Source: an uncultured Flavobacterium sp. (GTDB lineage: Bacteria; Bacteroidota; Bacteroidia; Flavobacteriales; Flavobacteriaceae). Taken from it: 64,000 nucleotides of DNA. The notes beneath the pieces were generated by a model that was not told the DNA's origin, did not search any database, and saw nothing but the letters and a program-made list of their open reading frames with translations. The stretch covers positions 1,178,001-1,242,000 of the forward strand of contig NZ_OX638201.1 in the NCBI RefSeq assembly GCF_951805225.1, read 5' to 3'. A program made the translations under genes and the position numbers. Positions 8,315 to 16,926 of this stretch are shown here, piece by piece; positions within the stretch are counted from its first letter, which is position 1; the number at the start of each line of letters is the position of its first letter.

Positions 8315-11300
8315 TGAATTTTTTAACTAATCAAAAATTAAGTAAACGCCGTGATTTTGACCAAAAAGGTAAATTCAGGCCTAATAAAGCAGATGTTTTG
8401 AAAAAAATGATTCTTCTATTGTTTGTATTTCTTTCGTATTCAGCGAGTGCGCAAAGCAATAAAACCGTTACCATAGAGGGAACAAATCTGACTTTTAAAA
8501 AAGTATTCGATAATATTACCAGACAAACAGGCTATGTTTTTTTCTATAATGTAAAGATTTTAGACAAAGCAAAACCAGTGAATTTGAATATTCAGAAAAA
8601 AAGTGTTTCAGAAACCTTAGGAATTCTTTTTGACAATCAGCCATTTGCTTTTACCATTCAGGACAAAACTATTGTAGTCACTTCTACAAGTCCTGATAAT
8701 AAAACAGGTTCAATTGAAGTAAAAGGTAAAGTGCTAAATACAAAAGGAGATCCTTATCCGGGTATAAATGTTTGGGTAACAGGAACCAGAATTGGCGCTG
8801 TAACAGATTTTGACGGAAGTTTTACATTACACGATGTACCTTCAAATTCTGTAATTGAAGCTTCAGGATTAACTATCGAAACGGTAAGATTACACCTTGA
8901 CGGTCGGTCCAATATAACAATTACTGCCAAAGAACAAGTTTTGCTTATGAATGAAATTGTGGTAAACAATGGATATCAAAAAGTAGACAAAAGACGTTCA
9001 ACAGGTTCTGTAGCTGTACTTACGGCAAAAGACCTGGATAAAATTCCCGTTTCAAATATAATGCATCAGTTAGAAGGTCAGGTGGCAGGTTTGGCAATTG
9101 ACGTTTTAGATTCTGATAATACATTCGTTTACGGAAATTTATATGGAGACGGAGCTGCAAAAACAAGTTATAATTTCAGAATCAGAGGACAATCTACTTA
9201 TAATGCCAATAGTTTACCCTTGATTATTCTGGACGGAACGCCAACAGAATTGGACATCAGAACGATAAATCCAAAAGATGTTGAAAAAATTACCTTCCTT
9301 AAAGATGCTGCTGCCGCTTCTATTTATGGTGCAAGATCTGCTAACGGAGTTATGGTAATTGAAACTAAAAAAGGAAAAAAAGGGAAAACAAGATTCAGTG
9401 CTTCTCAAAATTACGGAATTGCCAACAAACCTTCTTTATCACGTTTACCATTAATGAACTCTTCTCAGGTTTTGAATCTGGAACAGGAATTAGTAGATAA
9501 AAGAATCGTTACAGATCCTTTATATGCTACTAATTTAAACAATTCAACCCCAATTAGTCAGGGAATGGAGTATATGTTTCAGGAACAAAGAGGAACTATT
9601 ACAAATGCTCAGAAAAATGCGCAATTGGATATTTTGAGAGGAAGAAACAATTACGATCAGATTACACAATATTTAATGCGTCCATCAGAATCTAATTCTT
9701 ATGATTTCTCTTTTAGCGGAGGCGAAAATGACTATACTTATTTTACATCAGCGTCTTTTTCTAACGAGAAAACACAATCTATAGGAACTGGCGGTAAACG
9801 TATGACATTTACTGTAAATCAGGATTTTAAATTATTGAATTATTTAAAAGTTAGTACAAGTTTAAAAGGATCTATTTTCAATTTCACTCAAAATGGTTTA
9901 GGATTATCTCCGCTTGGATCTTCATTGACAACCTTTTTGCCATACAACCAAATCGTGGATGAGAATGGAAATTCAGTTTCTTTTGAAAAACGTTTTTACA
10001 GTGCAGCCGAGCAAAATCTTCAAAATCAGGGTTATTTACCATGGACATATAATTATATAGACGAGTTGAATAACTCCAACAAAGGAGCAAAAGAGCAAAA
10101 CTATTCTGCTAACATTTCGGTTACAGCGCCTTTATTAAAAGGTTTGGATGCAGTTGGTACTTATTTTATCGAAACATCCAGCGCAAACAATAGTGTTTTA
10201 AATAACGCGGATACTTTCTATGCCAGAGATATAGTAAATATGTACACCTATCTTAATCCTGCTTCAAATGAGCTTGTTTACGGAGTTCCGCGTGGAGGAA
10301 TTTATCAAGGAATAAGATATGGTAAAGACAGTTACACAGGAAGAGGACAATTGAATTATAATAGCGTTTTGGGCGGTAAACATTCTATAGATGCATTAGG
10401 CGGAATTGAATTTAGAGAAACTAAAGAAGCGAACCAAACAGGAACATTATACGGTTATAATGAAAATTCACAAACGTCAATTGATCTTCCGGCAAATATT
10501 GCGAATACAGTTTACGGATATACATCTGGAATATCGTATAACAATTCACTAAAAAACCAAACACGTCGCTTTTTATCGTATTATGGTAATGCATCTTATT
10601 CTTATGATAATAAATATACCATTTCAGGAAGTGCGCGTCTTGATGATTATAACAATTTTGGTGTTGACAAAAGTTACAGAAGAACACCGCTTTGGTCAAC
10701 AGGTGCAAGATGGAATATTACCAAAGAAAATTTCATGCAAAATGTAACCGCAATTAACAGTTTGACTTTAAGAACAAGTTATGGTTTCAACGGAAATATT
10801 AGTTTAACAGCATTTCCTTTCACTAATATAGCATTAGCAGATATTGACACTTTTTCACAACAACCTTATGCATCTATTAGTGCGGCTGCAAATCCTTCGT
10901 TGCGTTGGGAAAAAACTGGTATTTTAAATTTTGGACTTGATTTCAGTTTGTTCAATTACAGAGTAAACGGAACTATAGAATATTATAAAAAGAACAGTAA
11001 AGATTTAATTCAGGAATTTCCGGTTTCTCCGTTTTACGGATTACCAAACGGAAACTTAATTAGAAATACTTCAACACTTGAAAGTCATGGAATTGATTTC
11101 AACTTAAACGGAGTAATCATCAAAACAAATGATTTTAGTTTTGATATGAACTTAGTAACCTCTTATAACAAAAATTTAGTTACAGATTCAAGATTTACCA
11201 ATTATTCTGTATATCTAAATGGAACAGGTTCTACACCGCCAATTGTTGGATATGGATTTAATAGTGTTTTTGCTTTTAGAAATGCAGGTTTAAATGCTGC

Positions 11301-11901
11301 CGGATCAACTCAGGTTTATGACAAAGACGGAAATATTGTGCAGGCAAATACACCTTTAAAAGATATGGCAGATATGAAATATATGGGAACTTCTACGCCT
11401 AAATATTATGGTAGTTTAAGTGCTAATTTAACCTATAAAAAAGTATCGCTTTATCTTTTGGCAACTTACAAATTAGATTATGTATTGTTTAAACCAACTT
11501 TTGATAACTACATAACCAGATATAATAGTTTTAAAGGATATGATTTAAATTCAGAGATTGATCAAAGATGGAGAAATCCTGGAGATGAAGCAACTACAAA
11601 TGTTCCTGGTGTTCGTGGTATGGCGGGATATAGTTATCCGAGATATGTTTTTAGTGACAACCGCGTAATTGACGGAGATCATATTCGTTTTAAAGAAATT
11701 TCTTTGAAATATGATTTGTCTAATTTATTCGCCAATACTTTTATTGATGGCGCTTCTTTAACTTGTTCTGCAAGAAACTTAGGAATCATCTGGAGAAAAA
11801 ACAAAGAAAATTTAGATCCTGATTTCTTGCCTTACACTGGGACATACATGAAATTACCGCCAACTGCAATGTATTCAATGGGATTCAATTTTAATTTTTA
11901 A
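8314..11901 (+). CDS. SusC/RagA TonB-linked outer-membrane transporter with STN domain (locus 1)
   Basis: Outer-membrane barrel that imports a large nutrient with its SusD lid, powered by TonB. The order is a basic N-terminal extension, a signal helix ending ASAQ near residue 48, an STN signalling domain (about 50-115) that contacts FecR, a carboxypeptidase-regulatory-like domain (about 130-215), a plug (about 225-350, with SIYGARSANGVMVIETKKG) and a barrel ending in FNFNF. The 1195 residues fit the family. The STN domain marks it as a transducing transporter and agrees with the sigma/FecR pair upstream. Substrate is not readable; nearby peptidase and redox genes hint at peptides. Confidence 0.95.
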   Translation: MNFLTNQKLSKRRDFDQKGKFRPNKADVLKKMILLLFVFLSYSASAQSNKTVTIEGTNLTFKKVFDNITRQTGYVFFYNVKILDKAKPVNLNIQKKSVSETLGILFDNQPFAFTIQDKTIVVTSTSPDNKTGSIEVKGKVLNTKGDPYPGINVWVTGTRIGAVTDFDGSFTLHDVPSNSVIEASGLTIETVRLHLDGRSNITITAKEQVLLMNEIVVNNGYQKVDKRRSTGSVAVLTAKDLDKIPVSNIMHQLEGQVAGLAIDVLDSDNTFVYGNLYGDGAAKTSYNFRIRGQSTYNANSLPLIILDGTPTELDIRTINPKDVEKITFLKDAAAASIYGARSANGVMVIETKKGKKGKTRFSASQNYGIANKPSLSRLPLMNSSQVLNLEQELVDKRIVTDPLYATNLNNSTPISQGMEYMFQEQRGTITNAQKNAQLDILRGRNNYDQITQYLMRPSESNSYDFSFSGGENDYTYFTSASFSNEKTQSIGTGGKRMTFTVNQDFKLLNYLKVSTSLKGSIFNFTQNGLGLSPLGSSLTTFLPYNQIVDENGNSVSFEKRFYSAAEQNLQNQGYLPWTYNYIDELNNSNKGAKEQNYSANISVTAPLLKGLDAVGTYFIETSSANNSVLNNADTFYARDIVNMYTYLNPASNELVYGVPRGGIYQGIRYGKDSYTGRGQLNYNSVLGGKHSIDALGGIEFRETKEANQTGTLYGYNENSQTSIDLPANIANTVYGYTSGISYNNSLKNQTRRFLSYYGNASYSYDNKYTISGSARLDDYNNFGVDKSYRRTPLWSTGARWNITKENFMQNVTAINSLTLRTSYGFNGNISLTAFPFTNIALADIDTFSQQPYASISAAANPSLRWEKTGILNFGLDFSLFNYRVNGTIEYYKKNSKDLIQEFPVSPFYGLPNGNLIRNTSTLESHGIDFNLNGVIIKTNDFSFDMNLVTSYNKNLVTDSRFTNYSVYLNGTGSTPPIVGYGFNSVFAFRNAGLNAAGSTQVYDKDGNIVQANTPLKDMADMKYMGTSTPKYYGSLSANLTYKKVSLYLLATYKLDYVLFKPTFDNYITRYNSFKGYDLNSEIDQRWRNPGDEATTNVPGVRGMAGYSYPRYVFSDNRVIDGDHIRFKEISLKYDLSNLFANTFIDGASLTCSARNLGIIWRKNKENLDPDFLPYTGTYMKLPPTAMYSMGFNFNF

Positions 11902-11909
11902 AAGCTGAA

Positions 11910-13319
11910 ATGATGAAAAAGTATTTAATATTTATTGGAATTTTATCTACGCTTTTAACAAGCTGTGATAATTATGTAGACATACAAACAGAAGGAAAAT
12001 TAGTTCCTAAAGAAACAGGAAATTACAGGTATATTCTAAACAACACTTATACGTTTAATAATACTTATGATTTACTTGATGTAGCCTCAGATGATATTAC
12101 CGTGAGAGATGATCATGCAAACTATTTTAATTTGTATTATGCAAATTCTGCTTATTATCAGCCTTTTATGCAAACCTACAAATGGTCAGATCAGATTATT
12201 CCGGTAGGAGAGCCAGATTATGCGATGAATTCTTTGTACACAGCTCTTTACAACTGTAATGTTATTATTACCGAAGTAATGAACAGCACAAATGGTACAG
12301 ATGCAGAACGACTTGCTATAAAAGGAGAAGCTCAGGTTCATCGTGCTTATGTTTTTCTAACGTTAATTAATACCTTCGGAAAAGCGTATGATCCTGCAAC
12401 TTCAGCTACTGATCCCGGAGTGCCGCTTTTTACAACGCCAACAGTAGATGCAAATATTACAAGAGCATCTGTAAAAGACGTTTACGATTTAATTGTTAAA
12501 GATTTAACCGAAGCAATTACCTCTGGATTAAAACCGGTACAAACGGGTAGAAATGTTGCTTTTCCTTCAAAAGCTTCGGCATATGCACTTTTGGCAAGAA
12601 CCAATTTATACATGGGAAATTATGCCGATGCGCAAAGAAATGCAGAATCAGCTTTGGCTTTACAAAATAAATTATTGAATCTGGAAGATTACGAAAATGT
12701 AGGCGATTATTCATGGCCGTTAACATATGAGGATCCTGAAATTATACTATCCAAAAAATCTGGAGGATATCAATACGCGCCAACACTTCTTTCGCTAAGC
12801 GATGAATTATTAAATTCATTTGACACTAAAGATCTTAGATATCAATTGTACACAAGATCCGTAAGTGCTATGTCTTTTGGAAGCCTTACAGAAGGAAGAG
12901 CTTATTCAAAAGAATTACTTTCTGGCGATGGACGTAACGCAGGACCAACAGTTCCTGAATTGTATGTCATTAAAGCCGAGTGCGAAGCCAGAGCAGGAAA
13001 CGCCGGAGCAGCAATGAATACCATTAATACATTACGTAAAACACGTTTTAAAGCTGCAGATTATACAGATTTAACAGCAACAGATGCCAATGATGCACTT
13101 ATTAAAGTTCTGGCTGAACGCCGAAAAGAATTAATGGGAAGAGGCGGATTCAGATGGGCCGATTTAAAACGTTTGAACAGAGATCCAAGATTTGCAAAAA
13201 CGATTACCCACAAATATCTTACTCAAACTTTTACCATTGAGCCGGGCGGAAATCGTTATCAGTTTCCTTTTGCAGAAATCTACTTTGATTACGCACCAAA
13301 TCTGCAACAAAATAAATAA
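11910..13319 (+). CDS. SusD/RagB-family outer-membrane lipoprotein (locus 1)
   Basis: Surface substrate-binding lid that pairs with the SusC 8 bases upstream. The N-terminus MMKKYLIFIGILSTLLTSC is a lipoprotein signal with lipidated Cys19. The helical TPR-like body of the SusD fold is visible (AEAQVHRAYVFLTLINTFGKAYDP-type segment, then SKASAYALLARTNLYMGNYADA), as is the C-terminal RagB part (AERRKELMGRGGFRWADLKR). At 469 residues it is complete. Two adjacent ATG codons open it, and either may be used. Transcriptionally coupled to susC. Confidence 0.93.
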   Translation: MMKKYLIFIGILSTLLTSCDNYVDIQTEGKLVPKETGNYRYILNNTYTFNNTYDLLDVASDDITVRDDHANYFNLYYANSAYYQPFMQTYKWSDQIIPVGEPDYAMNSLYTALYNCNVIITEVMNSTNGTDAERLAIKGEAQVHRAYVFLTLINTFGKAYDPATSATDPGVPLFTTPTVDANITRASVKDVYDLIVKDLTEAITSGLKPVQTGRNVAFPSKASAYALLARTNLYMGNYADAQRNAESALALQNKLLNLEDYENVGDYSWPLTYEDPEIILSKKSGGYQYAPTLLSLSDELLNSFDTKDLRYQLYTRSVSAMSFGSLTEGRAYSKELLSGDGRNAGPTVPELYVIKAECEARAGNAGAAMNTINTLRKTRFKAADYTDLTATDANDALIKVLAERRKELMGRGGFRWADLKRLNRDPRFAKTITHKYLTQTFTIEPGGNRYQFPFAEIYFDYAPNLQQNK

Positions 13320-13335
13320 AACAATTGATTCAAAT

Positions 13336-13363
13336 AGCACGTTCAGATTCAGCTGAACGTGCT
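13336..13363 (+). promoter_or_regulatory. Strong hairpin between susD and thioredoxin gene
   Basis: AGCACGTTCAG / CTGAACGTGCT, 11 perfect pairs around a 6-base loop, 16 bases after the susD stop and 17 before the next start. There is no T run (TATAAAAACAAA follows), so I read it as an mRNA stabiliser or partial attenuator. It lies over a possible GTG start at 13359, which argues against that start. Confidence 0.55.
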
Positions 13364-13379
13364 TATAAAAACAAAAAAA

Positions 13380-15377
13380 ATGAAAATATTAAAAATAGCA
13401 GCACTTTTTTTAGGTGTCAGCGCAGCTTCATATGCACAAGGTGAATCAAAAAAATTCGCTGTTTCTCCGGAAGTTCCAAAAGCAGGAGAGGAAATTACCA
13501 TTACTTATGATCCATCAGAAACAGTTTTAAAAGATGCAAAACAAATTTCAGGCAGATTATACACACATGGAAGTTTTAAATGGAAAATTACCGATATAAC
13601 TTTAAAACCAACTGCAGATAAAAAATGGCAGACTAAAATAAAATTGAATGATGACGCAGCACTTATTACCTGCGTTTTTAGCTCAGATACTTTAATTGAC
13701 AAAGGCGGAAAAGAAACTTACAGCTGGATGCTTCAGGCTTCTCGTGGTTCGTATTCCGGTTGGGGATTGTTGAGAAATGAATCATTTGCAGATCAGCATC
13801 CAAATATGCTTGATCCAATTTCTAACATTAATGATACCATCAGCTTAATGTGGATTAAATACGAATTGCAGTATCATCCTGAAAGCCGTAAAGATATTTT
13901 TTACGAAGGATTAAAGCTTACAAAAAGTGTGAAACCAATTGATCTTACAAAACCTATCAAAAACGAATTACGATTTATTCTTGCAGATAATCTCGATAAT
14001 GAACACCAATATAAAATTCAAAAAGCGTTAGATCTTCTAGAGCAGCCTGCAAATAAAGTTTTCGTTGATTCTGTTCAGCAAGTTTTACTTAAAAAATATC
14101 CTTACGGAGTTTTAGCACGAGACAATGAAATCAAAAAAATATTCTCTGAGAATGATTTCGATAAAAAAGTAGCATTATATAATGCATTTGATAAGAACTT
14201 TCCACAAAGCAAATTTCAGGATGTAAATACGGATACAGAAAGTCTTTTTTATGATAAGATGTTCAAATCAATTGCTTACAATTACATTGTAAAAAACAAA
14301 GATTACAATTTTGCCTTAAACAGCGTTAAAAACGTTTCGTACTTTAATTTATTAGATTATGCCTGGCATTTAATTTCAATTCCGTTTAACAGAGATGAAG
14401 AAGGAATCGAAAAAACGAATTTGGAAACACTAAAAAAATATGCCGATATTATAATTACAGAATTAGAAAGCAGAGAAAATACAATTCCAAAACAATTTGC
14501 TCAAAAAATATCTCCAAAAGAATGGCAAGCACAAGCCCTTGATTATGCTTCAAGAGAGTATTTTACCTATGCAAAACTTCAGGAAGCTTTTAAAAACTAT
14601 GATTTAGAAAGAAAGTATTTAGATAAGATTAAGCCAATTTTTGGTTACAAAGATGCCAGTTTTAATGCAGTTTATACAAGAATGCTTTTAAGAGAAGGTA
14701 AAACGCTTGATGCTAAAGAATTATTGGCAATAAGTGTAAAAGAAAATAAAACAACACCGGAAATGTTAGCTTCTCTAAAAGAGATTTTCTTAAAAGAAGG
14801 AGGTAAAGAATCAGGTTATGAAGCGTATTTAAATTCATTCAAATCTGAAAGTAACATTGACGAACACAAAAAGAGATTGGTTTCTGAATTAATCAATCTT
14901 CCAATCGGCGGATTTGATATGGAAAGCAGCCGTGGCGGAAGAGCTAAATTGGCTGATCAAAAAGGTAAAATCGTAGTGCTTGATTTTTGGGCAATGTGGT
15001 GCGGACCTTGTAAAAATGCAATGCCGGGAATGAATATGGCAGTAAATAAATACAAGGCAGATGAAAATGTAAAATTCTTCTTTGTAGATACACAAGAATA
15101 TATCAAAGACTTTAAAGCACAAACTCAGGCTTTCATCAAAGAAAAAGGATTTGATTTTACAATTCTGTACGATAATAAAAATCCGAAAACAGGGAAATAT
15201 GATGAAGTGTATGAAAAATATGCAAAAGCGTTTCATTTCTCTGGAATTCCTGAAAAAATGATCATCGACCAAAACGGAAATTTAAGATGGATGTCAAATG
15301 GTTATTTTGGAAGTCCAAGCGAATTGGCTGACGAAATTTCGATCATTATTGAATATTTAAAAGCTGAGAAAAAATAA
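13380..15377 (+). CDS. TlpA-like thioredoxin-domain protein, exported
   Basis: Exported thiol-disulfide protein of 665 residues. Signal peptide MKILKIAALFLGVSAASYAQ. A long N-terminal region of about 500 residues (beta-rich first, then helical with TPR-like spacing) has no domain I recognise with certainty. The C-terminus, about residues 515-660, is a thioredoxin fold of the TlpA/ResA type with active site WCGPC (Cys541, Cys544). I chose the ATG at 13380 because the upstream GTG lies in a hairpin and would bury the signal peptide. Part of the susCD operon. Likely reduces or isomerises disulfides in periplasmic substrates; the partner could be the DsbD encoded two genes on. Confidence 0.85.
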   Translation: MKILKIAALFLGVSAASYAQGESKKFAVSPEVPKAGEEITITYDPSETVLKDAKQISGRLYTHGSFKWKITDITLKPTADKKWQTKIKLNDDAALITCVFSSDTLIDKGGKETYSWMLQASRGSYSGWGLLRNESFADQHPNMLDPISNINDTISLMWIKYELQYHPESRKDIFYEGLKLTKSVKPIDLTKPIKNELRFILADNLDNEHQYKIQKALDLLEQPANKVFVDSVQQVLLKKYPYGVLARDNEIKKIFSENDFDKKVALYNAFDKNFPQSKFQDVNTDTESLFYDKMFKSIAYNYIVKNKDYNFALNSVKNVSYFNLLDYAWHLISIPFNRDEEGIEKTNLETLKKYADIIITELESRENTIPKQFAQKISPKEWQAQALDYASREYFTYAKLQEAFKNYDLERKYLDKIKPIFGYKDASFNAVYTRMLLREGKTLDAKELLAISVKENKTTPEMLASLKEIFLKEGGKESGYEAYLNSFKSESNIDEHKKRLVSELINLPIGGFDMESSRGGRAKLADQKGKIVVLDFWAMWCGPCKNAMPGMNMAVNKYKADENVKFFFVDTQEYIKDFKAQTQAFIKEKGFDFTILYDNKNPKTGKYDEVYEKYAKAFHFSGIPEKMIIDQNGNLRWMSNGYFGSPSELADEISIIIEYLKAEKK

Positions 15378-15398
15378 TTTAGTTAAAAAGGTTACGTA

Positions 15399-16790
15399 AT
15401 GAAAATTGTTAATTTTTTATATCTCAGTATTTTAGTATTGTGCTGTCAGATTGGTTTTTCACAAACCATCTGGCAGGGACAATATCACTCGTCCAGAATT
15501 ATTGTTTCAGGTGATTTTGACAGCAAAAAAGATTCCCTTTTATTGAGTATTCCTGAAATGTCTTACGATTCTGTAAAAGTGGGAATTCGCAAAGTAAAAG
15601 ACAGTATTTATTTTAAAAATCAAATGTTTGGTTTTTCTTTTAAAGGAAAATACAATGCAGATAAAACGGCTCTTTCAGGTGTTTTTGATAATTATTCATT
15701 TCCAAATGCTTCAATTATCCTAAAAAAACAAACAGAAATCAAGCCGTTGTTTTTTGCTCAGCATCCGCAAAAACCATATCCGTATGAAGTTAAAGATTTT
15801 ACCTTTTCAGGGAAAAATACTAAGCTGACTTATGGCGCAACATTGACACTTCCAAAAAATAAAAAGAAATATCCAATTGCGATTTTAATTTCCGGAACAG
15901 GACAACACGATCGTAATTATACCTTTATGGGAAGGCAATCTTTTACCGTTTTGGCAGATTATTTAGCACGTCATGGAATTGCATCTTTACGTGTTGACGA
16001 TCGCGGATTTGGTAAAACAACCGGAGATTTTGAAAACGCTACAACCGGAGATTTTGCTGATGATATTGAAGAAGAAATTGCTTATTTGAAAAGTGATAAA
16101 ACAGTTGATGCATCACAGATTGGTTTAATTGGTCACAGCGAAGGCGGAATGATTGCCTCAATTGTAAGTGCGAGAAATAAAGATGTAAAATTCATGATTA
16201 GTTTATCAGGAGTTGGAGTTAGCGGTCTCGAAATGCTGAACCTTCAAAATACAGCAATTCTCAAAAGTTTCAATTTTACAGACGAAGTTGTTGGCAAACA
16301 AATGGAATTATACAATATTCTTTTCAAAGCCGTTTATGACACAAAAGATGAAGAATCTGCAAAACCTGTAATCGAGGAAAAGATGAAAGAATGGATGCAG
16401 AAACAAGATTCGGTTATGCTGAAAAAAGTACAACTTTGGGACGGCCGTGATCAGACTTTTCTATACCGATATTCTAAAGATGCCGACAGAAAATGGTATC
16501 GCTACACGATTCATTATAATCCGAAAGATTATTTGCCAAAAATTACCATTCCGGTTTACATAGCAAATGGCGATAAAGATATTCAGGTTCCGGCCGTTGA
16601 AAACATTGCTTCGTTTAAGAAATATCTGGGAACAAAAGACCTTACAACCAAAATTTATGCGGGATTAAATCATATGTATCAGCATTGTAAAACCTGTACA
16701 CAATCTGAAATTAAAGATTTAGATGAGGTTTTTGCTCCTGAAGTTCTGGACGATGTTTCAAAATGGATTTTGGCTAGATATAAAAAATGA
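15399..16790 (+). CDS. Secreted alpha/beta hydrolase (dienelactone-hydrolase/prolyl-peptidase-like)
   Basis: Exported serine hydrolase of 463 residues with signal peptide (MKIVNFLYLSILVLCC...GFSQ). The first ~130 residues form a beta-rich domain; the hydrolase fold follows. The nucleophile elbow is GHS247EGG, the acid is probably in ANGDKDIQV, and the histidine in GLNHMYQHC. ISGTGQHDRN supplies the oxyanion loop. A Cys pair near the C-terminus (HCKTC) is notable beside the redox genes. It starts 21 bases after the thioredoxin gene, so it belongs to the same operon. Esterase or peptidase cannot be decided from sequence. Confidence 0.85.
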   Translation: MKIVNFLYLSILVLCCQIGFSQTIWQGQYHSSRIIVSGDFDSKKDSLLLSIPEMSYDSVKVGIRKVKDSIYFKNQMFGFSFKGKYNADKTALSGVFDNYSFPNASIILKKQTEIKPLFFAQHPQKPYPYEVKDFTFSGKNTKLTYGATLTLPKNKKKYPIAILISGTGQHDRNYTFMGRQSFTVLADYLARHGIASLRVDDRGFGKTTGDFENATTGDFADDIEEEIAYLKSDKTVDASQIGLIGHSEGGMIASIVSARNKDVKFMISLSGVGVSGLEMLNLQNTAILKSFNFTDEVVGKQMELYNILFKAVYDTKDEESAKPVIEEKMKEWMQKQDSVMLKKVQLWDGRDQTFLYRYSKDADRKWYRYTIHYNPKDYLPKITIPVYIANGDKDIQVPAVENIASFKKYLGTKDLTTKIYAGLNHMYQHCKTCTQSEIKDLDEVFAPEVLDDVSKWILARYKK

Positions 16791-16801
16791 TATTGCATGT
16801 C

Positions 16802-16834
16802 ATCTTTGTCAAAGTTTAAAACTTTGACAAAGAT
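16802..16834. repeat. 33-base near-perfect palindrome
   Basis: Sixteen paired bases on each side of one central A (ATCTTTGTCAAAGTTT and its complement). It lies just after the hydrolase stop. It resembles the TTTGTCAAAGTT-type palindromes scattered between flavobacterial genes and may also end transcription. Confidence 0.6.
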
Positions 16835-16879
16835 TTGTAAGCTGCTTTTGTCACTCAATTATTGACAAAAATGAGATAA

Positions 16880-16913
16880 AAAATCTAAAATCTGAACTCT
16901 AAACTCTAAAATT
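16880..16913. repeat. Low-complexity TCTAAA repeat
   Basis: Imperfect tandem AATCTAAAATCTGAACTCTAAACTCTAAAAT, immediately upstream of the DsbD gene. This is a common kind of flavobacterial intergenic repeat; I see no gene-specific role. Confidence 0.45.
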
Positions 16914-16926
16914 CCCACCCTGTATC

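Noticed and set aside
14889..15272. 127-codon minus-strand frame
   Set aside because: Lies wholly antisense to the thioredoxin domain; Phe/Ile/Cys-rich shadow without start context.
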